From positions 186,001-250,000 of the forward strand of contig JAZGTN010000296.1 in assembly GCA_037783415.1 (NCBI GenBank): 64,000 bases of DNA, written 5' to 3'. How positions within the stretch are numbered: position 1 is the first letter of the stretch; every line of letters starts with the position of its first letter. A program made the position numbers and the translations under genes. This document shows, piece by piece, positions 41,701-47,765 of the stretch. This stretch comes from Leptasterias polaris. Taxonomy: Eukaryota > Echinodermata > Asteroidea > Forcipulatida > Asteriidae. Under the pieces are notes generated by a model, which was not told the origin of the DNA, ran no database searches, and saw only the letters and a list, made by a program, of their open reading frames with translations.

Positions 41701-42402
41701 AGTTCATACACTGCATATTAGAATAGCAAGTAAACGACCTGGTATAGCAATTTTGAAGCTTACTCAACATCCAGGCATATGTAGCATACTCTGTTGTATT
41801 TGCAGTTGAATTATTAAGGGTCTAACATCAAGCCAGCTAGGCTGAATTTTACAAAGCATAAAGATTCATCTTATCACCATAGTGATTTGTATTGTGACAT
41901 CACACCTTGCTTAGCAAATAAGATTGATGCACAGTCTATGTATCTGTGTTTGAATCTTAATTCCTAAGCAAAGTGTGATGTCACAAATTGTGATATGAAC
42001 AACTCATCTTAAGACCAATCTTGGCTTTTTGAGAATTACACCCCAGTTTTGTTTTTGTTGTCGTCATTGTGGAACATAACTCACTTATACTTATGATTTA
42101 TTATGCAGAATTTTACCAAACTACGGCCAATCCATGCTATGAAAAGATGATAGAAGTTCTGACTGAGTTACAGAAAGATCTAGACCAAGATGTGCGTTAT
42201 TTCAGTAGCTGTAATCTATCCAATAATCTCCACAACAAACAAGTAGTAAGTATATTTCAGTACCATTTCTTGTCATTCATTTCCTTCACCAAAATGTCCA
42301 TCAAAAAGAAACATTTTCATTATGATGGTCATGGTCAGAGTAATAAATGTTGATGTTTTCAACTCTTCCTGATTTTCTTCTGCACAGAATCCGCCAGTAT
42401 GA
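11665..42402 (+). CDS. PPP4R1: PPP4R1: protein phosphatase 4 regulatory subunit 1 (spliced gene, whole model)
   Basis: This HEAT-repeat regulatory subunit binds the catalytic subunit of the Ser/Thr phosphatase PP4 and directs its activity. Seventeen exons were joined by reading GT..AG sites; all phases agree and give 3081 nt, 1026 residues plus stop (human protein about 950). The N-terminal HEAT array (about residues 55-350) contains AELMEQIPHIAMLCQEN, NNQVRKTSQAALL and WGVRKACAECFMAVS. A long Ser/Glu/Asn-rich central insert (about 350-690) keeps the family motif FNSFLFWRNPIP. The C-terminal HEAT array (about 695-1015) contains YLSMTDSSRAQTVDTEIA, VPIFNGFLRDLDEVRIG and NTRNWRFRLELAEQL. Family identity is clear from these strings. 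The first exon (11665-11794) is the weak part: its phase fits but its sequence is not conserved. The gene converges on a minus-strand transporter. The large central exon and minisatellites in three introns are unusual. Confidence 0.93.
11795..18983. other. PPP4R1 intron 1 (tentative)
   Basis: 7.2 kb of AT-rich sequence. It contains a (GTACAT)n palindromic run at about 13634-13655 and a poly(T) tract at 12425-12439. Exon-like alanine-rich frames near 16.1 kb were judged chance. Confidence 0.5.
18984..19110 (+). CDS. PPP4R1: PPP4R1 exon 2, start of HEAT array
   Basis: Acceptor TTATGCAG and a GTTGGT donor bound a 127-nt exon. It encodes SSALDCQIADELLTSLGRLQ followed by KYASNDNGFNR. This aligns with the conserved PPP4R1 N-terminal stretch (SALD..DEML..LGRL.KYA...FNRQ). 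It is the first exon that can be assigned with confidence. Confidence 0.88.
19111..24732. other. PPP4R1 intron 2
   Basis: 5.6 kb intron between two well-supported exons. I see no RNA gene or clear transposon in it, only short chance frames. Confidence 0.8.
24733..24836 (+). CDS. PPP4R1: PPP4R1 exon 3
   Basis: Acceptor ACCCAG and donor GTAAGA bound 104 nt. With the split Arg and Glu codons it encodes QMAARGLLDSLRTICDPEER followed by DMGLEVMLRLSEDQ. This continues the conserved NRQM-AR-LLD-LR pattern of the family. The phase matches both neighbouring exons. Confidence 0.9.
24837..28863. other. PPP4R1 intron 3
   Basis: 4.0 kb intron. Its one notable content is the histone stem-loop foldback at 25.9-26.1 kb. 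A 68-residue frame at 26331 has no splice support. Confidence 0.8.
25888..26126. repeat. Foldback repeat carrying two histone-type 3' stem-loops
   Basis: Arms of about 98 bp (25893-25992 and 26021-26121) are inverted copies with only a few differences. Each arm contains GGCTCTTTTCAGAGCC, at 26036-26051 on + and at 25964-25979 on -. That is the consensus 3' stem-loop of replication-dependent histone mRNAs (6-bp stem, TTTC loop). CAAAGAGA follows 12-13 nt later, resembling the purine-rich downstream element bound by U7 snRNA. The loop between the arms holds CTGAAGAAGAGCAG..GAAAC, a retroposon-tail-like motif. The element lies in PPP4R1 intron 3; no histone coding sequence is present. Confidence 0.8.
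28864..29006 (+). CDS. PPP4R1: PPP4R1 exon 4, HEAT repeat
   Basis: Acceptor TTTTCAG and donor GTAAAA. It encodes PMVRAELMEQIPHIAMLCQE and then a stretch ending TVVRYLTDSNNQ, nearly identical in pattern to the human HEAT repeat (VRAELMEQVPHIA.FCQEN). The open frame reads back through the acceptor into intron, so the boundary was chosen by homology and phase. Confidence 0.93.
29007..31405. other. PPP4R1 intron 4
   Basis: 2.4 kb intron hosting the TGTGACC MITE (30384-30830). Otherwise AT-rich and featureless. Confidence 0.8.
30384..30830. mobile_element. MITE with about 35-bp terminal inverted repeats, TA target
   Basis: The left end TGTGACCCGCTCTATGAAAA and the right end (reverse complement TGTGACCGGCTCTATAAAAA) match over about 35 bp. 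TA flanks both ends (30382-30383, 30831-30832). The 447-bp interior has no coding capacity. TA duplication suggests mobilisation by a Tc1/mariner-like or related transposase. It lies in PPP4R1 intron 4. Confidence 0.75.
31406..31552 (+). CDS. PPP4R1: PPP4R1 exon 5, HEAT repeat
   Basis: Acceptor ATACTTAG and donor GTAAGT bound 147 nt in phase 0. It encodes VRKTSQAALLVLLEQDLLEK and ends at RNEAVA. The VRKTSQAALLxLLEQ string is diagnostic of PPP4R1. A 14-bp minisatellite starts 40 bp after the donor. Confidence 0.93.
31593..31706. repeat. 14-bp minisatellite in PPP4R1 intron 5
   Basis: Units of GTCTTACATTCTGC, about five perfect then three degenerate. The array starts 40 bp after the exon-5 donor and is pyrimidine-rich on the coding strand. 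Confidence 0.9.
32158..32195 (-). mobile_element. Retroposon-tail motif, PPP4R1 intron 5
   Basis: On the - strand CTGAAGAAGGCCGCAAGGCT is followed by TGTAGAGTTTC. This CTGAAGAAG-stem-loop motif is common at the 3' ends of CR1/L2-type LINEs and their SINE partners. Only the tail is recognisable. Confidence 0.45.
33472..33576 (+). CDS. PPP4R1: PPP4R1 exon 6, HEAT repeat
   Basis: Acceptor CTTTACAG and donor GTAAGT bound 105 nt in phase 0. It encodes LMSKVAPLVGRDITLKLVLP, then QFSELCSDSMFHIRK. It matches the family pattern MCKMAP.VGKDIT..L.LP.F.E.C.D..FH.RK. Confidence 0.93.
34130..34335 (+). mobile_element. Probable retroposon fragment, PPP4R1 intron 6
   Basis: A stretch more GC- and CpG-rich than the surrounding intron ends in CTGAAGAAGGAGTTGTTGTA then GTGTGTGAAAC. 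This is the same kind of 3'-tail motif as at 32.2 and 26.0 kb. No Pol III boxes were identified. Boundaries are approximate. Confidence 0.35.
34786..34851 (+). CDS. PPP4R1: PPP4R1 exon 7 (22 codons)
   Basis: A small 66-nt exon with acceptor TTTAACAG and donor GTGAGT. It encodes VCAANFGDICNVVGEEPTEK then LL. VCAANFGDICxVVG is conserved in PPP4R1 between HEAT helices. It is too short for an ORF-only search and was found by following phase and homology. Confidence 0.9.
35235..35393 (+). CDS. PPP4R1: PPP4R1 exon 8, HEAT repeat
   Basis: Acceptor TTTGCAG and donor GTACGT bound 159 nt. It encodes a HEAT repeat with SVWGVRKACAECFMAVSWAV and SPLFVKLLCDPSRW. This is among the most conserved strings of the family. 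The next intron holds the 24-bp minisatellite whose units carry splice-donor-like GTGAGT motifs. Confidence 0.95.
35467..35548. repeat. Diverged duplication flanking the 24-bp array
   Basis: A stretch starting CATACTGGTGTCTTACAATG occurs near 35468 and again, with one change, near 35531. The first copy is followed by GTATGTGAGTTATAACTC, which resembles a half-formed array unit. This may record how the array was seeded. Confidence 0.6.
35549..36293. repeat. 24-bp minisatellite with repeated GTGAGT motif, PPP4R1 intron 8
   Basis: The unit is GTGAGTTATGGTGAACTCAA plus CCAT, 24 bp. GTGAGTT recurs 31 times, first at 35566 and last at 36286. The left edge units are degenerate (AAGG, AAACATG variants), the rest nearly identical. 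Each unit contains TGAGTT and AACTCA, which can pair as a 6-bp stem with a 6-nt loop. Both strands are open because 24 is divisible by 3; these are not genes. Confidence 0.97.
36418..37518 (+). CDS. PPP4R1: PPP4R1 exon 9, large central acidic exon
   Basis: Exon of 1101 nt (367 codons, phase 0 at both ends); acceptor TTCCTGTAG, donor GTCAGT. It opens with VRMAAFQTLGPFISTFADP, the end of the N-terminal HEAT array. It then runs through a Ser/Glu/Asn/Gln-rich, probably disordered linker. A conserved island, FNSFLFWRNPIPVID, lies near residues 473-487 and corresponds to the human FHFWRTPLPEID motif. The exon ends in TPERIPRQTQ just before the C-terminal array. The open frame continues past the donor to a TAA at 37573; skipping GTCAGT would truncate the protein after 19 further residues. 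Confidence 0.93.
37796..37981 (+). CDS. PPP4R1: PPP4R1 exon 10, C-terminal HEAT array start
   Basis: Acceptor TTTGACAG and donor GTACAA bound 186 nt in phase 0. It encodes DVIPAELLDLYLSMTDSSRA, then QTVDTEIARHCAFSLPGVAL and a segment ending LASDMQ. It is almost residue-for-residue like the human segment. Confidence 0.95.
38314..38475 (+). CDS. PPP4R1: PPP4R1 exon 11
   Basis: A strong polypyrimidine tract precedes the acceptor (CCCCCCAG); donor GTAAGT. The 162 nt encode WKVRRTLAFSIHEMALILGD, then VPIFNGFLRDLDEVRIGVLK and HFADFVK. It is diagnostic of the C-terminal HEAT array. Confidence 0.95.
38837..38937 (+). CDS. PPP4R1: PPP4R1 exon 12
   Basis: Acceptor CTTGTAG and donor GTAAGT bound 101 nt. 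It encodes LLKPDLRRQYLSRMTDFLTT then DNTRNWRFRLELA. It matches the human pattern YL..L..FL.TDN.RNWRFR.ELAEQ. The split Glu codon is completed by exon 13. Confidence 0.93.
39000..39155 (-). mobile_element. tRNA-derived SINE, PPP4R1 intron 12
   Basis: On the - strand TGGCTCAGTGG (A-box) and CGGTTCCAATCTCACC (B-box-like) are spaced as in a tRNA-derived Pol III promoter. A non-tRNA body containing GATTGGGTTTTCAGTACC follows. The head is near 39153 and the 3' end near 39000 is uncertain. It is a retroposon relic, not a tRNA gene. Confidence 0.65.
39586..39706 (+). CDS. PPP4R1: PPP4R1 exon 13
   Basis: Acceptor CATACAG and donor GTAAGT bound 121 nt. It completes GAA, then encodes QLILLCDMYDPGDVCEHLFP and IALSLAGDRVADVRFTAYRL. 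The DVR helix turn is typical of HEAT repeats. The next intron contains the inverted 21-bp minisatellite. Confidence 0.92.
40012..40912. repeat. 21-bp minisatellite with internal inversion, PPP4R1 intron 13
   Basis: The unit is CATGGAGGCAATGACCAGGG plus G, 21 bp. About four copies (40012-40093) run in one orientation and about 39 copies (40094-40912) in the opposite one. They meet at the palindrome CATGGAGGCCTCCATG (40086-40101). The short arm can fold onto the long arm over about 80 bp. Long frames on both strands (MEAMTRG and MPLVIAS repeats) are by-products of the 21-bp period. Confidence 0.97.
41003..41118 (+). CDS. PPP4R1: PPP4R1 exon 14
   Basis: Acceptor ATATCTTAG and donor GTAAGT bound 116 nt. 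It encodes LGVIMKRINMSGNAVLRQNS then IDGIINKYAKSDRWFGRQ plus two bases. The terminal W-x-GRQ matches human KWSGRQAF. It lies just after the minisatellite, which ends about 90 bp upstream. Confidence 0.9.
41353..41513 (+). CDS. PPP4R1: PPP4R1 exon 15
   Basis: Acceptor ATCTCAG and donor GTAAGT bound 161 nt. It encodes FAHLCQSLLDIQSIDNEQFA then RDLLPSLLLLVDDSVPNVRI and TLARLLTQYVLPI. DxVPNVRxxLA is conserved in the last HEAT repeats of the family. Confidence 0.93.
41888..41991. mobile_element. Hairpin MITE-like palindrome, PPP4R1 intron 15
   Basis: Arms 41891-41925 (starting ATTGTGACATCACACCTTGC) and 41953-41988 are inverted copies with a few mismatches and a loop of under 30 bp. No target duplication was identified. 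The transcript could form a stable stem. Confidence 0.65.
42109..42245 (+). CDS. PPP4R1: PPP4R1 exon 16
   Basis: Acceptor TTATGCAG and donor GTAAGT bound 137 nt. It encodes FYQTTANPCYEKMIEVLTEL, then QKDLDQDVRYFSS. It corresponds to the human end segment (ALQMDRDSDVKYFAS). The donor was chosen so that the Val codon GTA is complete. Confidence 0.88.
42388..42402 (+). CDS. PPP4R1: PPP4R1 exon 17, terminal mini-exon and stop
   Basis: Acceptor TTCTGCACAG is followed by four codons (NPPV) and TGA at 42400-42402. The phase fits exon 16. The C-terminal tail is not conserved in the family, so this end is inferred. Reading through the exon-16 donor would instead add about 36 unrelated residues up to the TGA at 42351-42353. 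Confidence 0.65.
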   Translation, partial: NPPV

Positions 42403-45400
42403 AGCCCAAGTGATATGAACACCTCTATTAGCTGCTGTTAAATTTTAAGGAATTGAAAGGAGGGTGACGAGTTTCAGCTTAATTTTATTCCAACCGTCCA
42501 GTTATCACCGGTTAAATTTAAGATAGGATATTTCAAAAAGGGGAAGGATTTTTTCTGATTGATGTAAAGTTGCACTTCCTAATGTTGAGTGATATACATT
42601 TGATGTCATTACCTGCCATCAAGAAACAATAGTTGATTTTGTCAATCAGTAACTTTTGATTCAAGAACTTTTTAAAATTCTACAAAAAGCAATACTTGAT
42701 TTGATTATGACTTGCAATAGACATTGATGATAAAATTACTAATAATTCAATAGACTTGAAGTTAAGCTGAAAATGACTGTTCATTCAATATTTGCTGATT
42801 TTATTATGATCATAGTCAAACAGAGGTTTGACCAACTGATATGAATCTGTTAAACCAGTATACATCACTTAGCCAAAGAAAACAGGGCACCAGCTATACC
42901 GGTAACTAAGATAATTCAGTGAACTGAGCCTTGATGATACATGGCCGAGTCCCATTAGGCAGCTATGGCTATGACTACGGCTGTTGCTAAGGCTGTTACT
43001 AAGGATGTCCTATACTTCAATGCACGATGTCACCGTGATCCAGCTGTAGCCGTAGCCACTAATTCGGACAATGCCTAAATGTTATTCCGTTTGTCAATAT
43101 GGAGCTAACAATATCCTTTGGTTCTTTGTTTAAAAAAACATTTGCTCAAAATCCCAACTTTCACAATATTATCTGCAATACTTATATCTTCTGTCATTAT
43201 TTTAACGAGCAGTCAGTTGATGATATTTTCAAGTATTCTCTGAACATTGTGTAGAGTTTTTTTAAGGTAAAAGTGATCTCAATTCTTAAACTTCATTTTC
43301 ACATCAGGGATTTATTGAACAGTATTTCGTAGAATAACAAAATTACATCCCCACCTTTGCAGCATTTTTGTTTATTCCCAGTGTTCGTACAATTTAAGTA
43401 TACATCGCATATCCATTAAGACTTCTATGATCAAATTAAGATATGGTTGTAGATAAGTAAAAGACTTGTCAATGTATCTTATGAACTAGAATTGTCATTG
43501 ATATAGGAAACTGATGTCTAGGCAGTTGGGTCTGTTTGAAAACACCAACATTACTTGTTCGTCTACATAATACACATTGCATGATCTGAAGTAAAAACCC
43601 AGCAAGGTTGAAATGACCAACAATGGTTTACTTTACACTCAACTAACAAGAAATCTCGTCCTCAAATTAAGATCTTTATCTTTTAGGTTTATTTTTGTTT
43701 GAATGATGTCAAGTTGTTCTTGGTTTAAATTTGGCTATACATTTGAGCAATGTCAAGGAGTTGTTGGGATTTGTGGATTAATTTGCCTCCAGCCTTGACT
43801 TGTCTTGGATTATTTCACTTGAGATCTTTCATCACAAGCAGTTTGTGTGATTCTTGGATGGGATGATGTTTTGCACAGATGTAGAACACAGATAATGGAT
43901 TGACCTGTTGATGTTAATTTTAACAATCGTGCCTTTAGAACTGTATAAACCCAGTCATTGATATGCATTATTATGTTATAAATCAGTAGATAACATTGAT
44001 GACATTTTTTATTACAAGGAAAACAAAACTGATTACATAAACTTGTGATAGGATAAACAATGCATGACAATTACGAGTATCTGGAAGAGAACTGGATCTT
44101 TTTATCTTTCATTGTGCAGTAATATTTGTAATTTGTTTCTTTATGGTGGTGCTTTTTTTAACTGGGCATTTCATGACTGAATTGATGCTGCATTCAAATA
44201 ATCATGGGAAGAATGACTGAAGGACTCAGATCACTTATTGAAGATGATTGGTTCTTAAGATAAAGCAATTTGGTGTGATGCCAAATATTACTGCCGTTTG
44301 ATTATACAAGTACAGGGAATGTTTTGAGTCAAACGAACCATTTGTCAATTCTTGACTGATTGGTTAGTTGTTGTTGCATATTTTATAGTAATTGAATATT
44401 CATAGGATGACATTTATGTGGGAAACTCCAGCCTTAACCAGATAATACCATGTCTTTCAAAAACTGAGGACAGTTAGTGTTTTGTTTGTTTGATTATGTG
44501 AATAGTGGCGAGATAGTAGGGAGAGGTTGGAATTTGTTGGCCTTTGTTATCATTATTATTAAGTTGTTGGTTTTTGTGTTTTTTTTTTTGGGGGGGGGCC
44601 ATTTATCTCAATGCAATGTATATTAAGGCACTTAGTTACTTGACACTTTTTATGAGTTTCAAACCATGTATGACTTAAAAATGAGATTTATATATTTACT
44701 TTAATTCATAATGACTTAAGTAAAAATAACTAACAGTATTTCAAATATTTTAACTCTATTTTGGCATAATGGAATCTTCTGTTGCAGGAAGAAAAATTTC
44801 TTAAAAATAAGTTTTAGAAAAGTGTAATTATACTGTTGTGTTAAAATAATGCGAAACAATTGGGCATGGCAATACTTCAGATACATTGTTGACATTGAAT
44901 TACAGTAGAAATGATTGTTTCTTGTGTTTCCGCAAAACAAATCCAGCAATTTTGATCAGGGAGATTCCTGCCATAGAATGTGTAATTGGTTTTAGGAATT
45001 TTTTTATCATTTTTATTTGGTACACCTCAAAAAAAATTATATATCTACTACATTGCATGGAAATTTGCATAAAAAGCGATGCTCCTCAGTCATTTCAAAG
45101 ACTTGTTGGTTTTTTGTTTTGTTTTAAGAGCTCAGACTGTCTGAAACTTTCACTACTGACTATTAGCTCGTTGTAACAATTTTCTATTACGCCATACAAT
45201 ATCTGTATTCCTAACCATTGAACAGGAATGCTTACCGAGGTTAAAATTTTCCTTTTCTTTGGAGTGTTTTGAAGAGAAGTTTGACCCCTTATTTATATTC
45301 AGTTGTAGGTACCACTCAAGATATAATATTATAATTAAATTGATTTCATACTATGAACCTATAATCATGTTTATTTAGGAGCGTGTTCTTACCATTAATC

Positions 45401-45604
45401 AACTATTCGACTGTTTAAGTGCTGCATTTCATGAAGCATGTAAGAAAGAAATATTGTGTAACAAATTAATGCTTAACAGGAATATGCAGAATACCAGTCA
45501 CTAATGTACATTGCACAGCATTTTGGCAGGTCACCCGTTTCTGTCCTTACCAATGTTTCAAGTTTGCTTACAAGCTTTTTGAAATTGTATTTAAAGCATT
45601 AATA
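42403..45604. other. PPP4R1 3' UTR and flank
   Basis: AT-rich with no gene. It includes a decayed palindrome near 42950-43080 (GGCTATGACTACGGCTG with GTAGCCGTAGCC opposite) and a poly(T)-poly(G) junction at about 44579-44598. The 3' UTR end was not located. Confidence 0.6.
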
Positions 45605-46623
45605 TAGGTTTTCTCGGTCAATTTCGGTAAATGAGCAGCCGATTTCATTTTCGTGCGTTCGAATTAAAGCTATTTTGCCTCTCCAGTTACTGCGTTTCAA
45701 ATTCAGAATTCGGGCATTCAATTTCGTATTGAGGCATTCAAATTCCTTTTGCACTGTGTTCAATTTAGCATATCGTCATTCTTTTTCGTGACGCACAATC
45801 ATCATTCAATTTAGCAAAGCTGGTTCGCCTGGAGATTTTACTGGTTTAATTTTTTTCAATTTCGTAAAGAGGCAATCAATTTCGCTAAATGAGAATTCAA
45901 ATAAGTACGACTAAAGAAATACGAATAAACAGATAATCTGTATTAGGCAACTGTTTCGTATCTTCACTTTAATTCAGGCAAACCTTATTTTCTTTATTTA
46001 TGGTTCCAGGAGACTTTACATGGGGCCCATGATGTTTTTTCTTCTTTGTTTTCTCCTATATTCTTTTTTGGGGGGATCTTTATTGGTTAACTGGCCTAAT
46101 TTTGTATTGTGTTTGAATGGGGTGTTTCTTTATGTTTTTCCTGGTTTTTGTTGTTTATGTTGTTTCTTCCTCAACCATCAATCTGTGGCGTGCCAGACAT
46201 CTTGACGTATATGTTTAGGTATGGTTGTACCACAAGCTGCAAACTTATTGAAATATGCGTGTAAAACTGTAGCAAAAAGCTCGTCTTCGAAGTACAAAGT
46301 GACTCAAGTGCAAATAAGTGAACCGTATATGCCTTATTAACAAAGCGTTTTTTAGATTGCACAAATTACAGAAATGACTGCCCAAAAATGAATTTGAATG
46401 ACTAAACACACGCCTCAAAAAGCTCCGGCGAATTTGAATGCTGCTTTGATGAATCGTTAAATTGAATGATTATTTTGTTAAATCGAATGACGCAACAGTA
46501 CATTTGACTAGTCATAAAACGAAATCGAATGACCCTTTTTAGTAGCATTCGATTTCGCGCGAAATAGAATAGCGTGGTGGTTAAATTGGCTGCTTGTTTG
46601 CCGAAATTGACCGAGAAAACCTA
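45605..46623. mobile_element. Non-autonomous DNA transposon, about 1.0 kb, TA target
   Basis: The left end TAGGTTTTCTCGGTCAATTT and the right end (same on - strand) match over about 38 bp with few changes. TA flanks both ends. Short subterminal motifs such as CATTCAATTTCG face one way in the left half and the other way (CGAAATCGAATG) in the right half. There is no transposase ORF. It sits between the convergent PPP4R1 and transporter genes. Confidence 0.75.
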
Positions 46624-46819
46624 TATCTTCTACATGGTAAGATCCTTTGATTTTCCGAAAATATTTTTCCTTCGAAATAACCCGAAGAACTGAAAGAAAA
46701 ATCATTTTGGTATGTTGAATTCCCACTGCTAGTAGTGACTTATGGGTAAAATGTTTTATTATATTAAGTTAAATGTGATTATGCAGATTTTTTTGTTTTT
46801 CTTCTTTTTTCTGACTGTG

Positions 46820-46825
46820 AATAAA
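46820..46825 (+). terminator. Candidate poly(A) signal downstream of PPP4R1
   Basis: AATAAA followed by a GT-rich stretch. It lies 4.4 kb after the PPP4R1 stop and beyond a 1-kb transposon. I saw no closer canonical AATAAA outside that transposon; an ATTAAA at 45334-45339 is the nearer variant. The true 3' end is unresolved. Confidence 0.25.
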
Positions 46826-47204
46826 CGATTGTAAATGTTTTAAAAATAGTGTGTCAATTTTGAGTGAGTTATAATTTAACATTATTTGACCTTAAAGACC
46901 GAATTGCACCAACAATTAATTATGTCATTATTGTATGGGCCAAGACCCACCATCATGGGCCCAGGAATTCACCCTCACCTTTTAATTTCAAGAGAATAAC
47001 CCTTTTAGAAAGTGGATCCGCCCTGAATGGTTGAATGGCCCTGTACATAAAGGAGCAATTCCATTGTCATAATATATAATCCTCATAATTTATTTGAACA
47101 AGTGGGTTCGCATGCTTTATACCTTCGTTTATTTACAAAATCAAAAACATTTAATCTAGCTAAAAAAGAATCTAATTTGGGGTTTACAAAAAACCGCCAC
47201 CATA

Positions 47205-47345
47205 GGGCTAGACTAGATAGCTCAGTTGGTAGAGGTACATGTATAAAACCGGAGGTCGTAATCCCGCTCTGTCATTGCGTCTTTTTTCGACCACAAATTA
47301 TTTCTAATTATTATTTACCCAGTCAGTTTCCCTTATGGTTTATAA
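47205..47345 (+). mobile_element. tRNA-derived SINE relic
   Basis: TAGCTCAGTTGGTAGAG is a canonical tRNA A-box and D-arm. GGAGGTCGTAATCCCGCTCT resembles the T-arm side of a tRNA head with the B-box core deleted. It is read as a damaged SINE rather than a tRNA gene, because no anticodon stem or closing acceptor stem can be drawn. Confidence 0.5.
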
Positions 47346-47370
47346 CTTGAATATAAAACATAATCTCAAC

Positions 47371-47420
47371 AATTCAATTCAATTCAATTCAATTTAATTC
47401 AAAAAACTTTATTTATCCTA
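47371..47420 (-). mobile_element. Retroposon 3' tail with (AATTC)n
   Basis: A run of five to six AATTC units (47371-47400) abuts AAAAAACTTTATTTATCC. On the - strand this reads GGATAAATAAAG followed by a (GAATT)n tail, a common LINE/SINE ending. The body upstream is not recognisable. Confidence 0.4.
47408..47413 (-). terminator. Candidate poly(A) signal of the transporter gene
   Basis: TTTATT on the + strand reads AATAAA on the - strand, about 230 nt after the transporter stop. It sits beside an (AATTC)n run in what looks like a minus-oriented retroposon tail. The signal may therefore be transposon-derived. Confidence 0.4.
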
Positions 47421-47643
47421 GATATGGCAATTACAAAAGATTGGGCAGCTCCAGAACATGTTGACGTTTTTTGGACAGTTATTGGTTTGTGTGTCGAACG
47501 AAGTAGGCCCTAGCTAATACCAGTTCAATAATTATGTAATAATAACACCGTGGCAATCCTTTATAACAGTAACGTTTTTTCCACGTTTTTTTAAAGTTAT
47601 GCTTTTAAGTTCATCTGATGGGCAACGAACTTGTCGTGTCCAG

Positions 47644-47765
47644 TCACCGTCGTCTGTACCAATAGGCCAAAGGCTGGGATGTCATGATTGCAGCCGCTCC
47701 GGCAAACATTATGCTGATAAGATAAAACGGTAGGGTGTAACTCCCTGTGGCATCTTTGATGATTC
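47644..47765 (-). CDS. SLC16-like exon 5 (last membrane segment, stop)
   Basis: Acceptor TTATAAAG and stop TGA at 47646-47644. It encodes GIIKDATGSYTLPFYLISIM then FAGAAAIMTSQPLAYWYRRR. This matches the usual SLC16 ending, in which G-x-x-x-D-x-T-G-x-Y precedes TM12 and a short basic tail follows. Confidence 0.88.

Noticed and set aside
47211..47290. Functional tRNA gene
   Set aside because: The A-box is good but the B-box core is missing and no anticodon stem forms; better read as a SINE relic.
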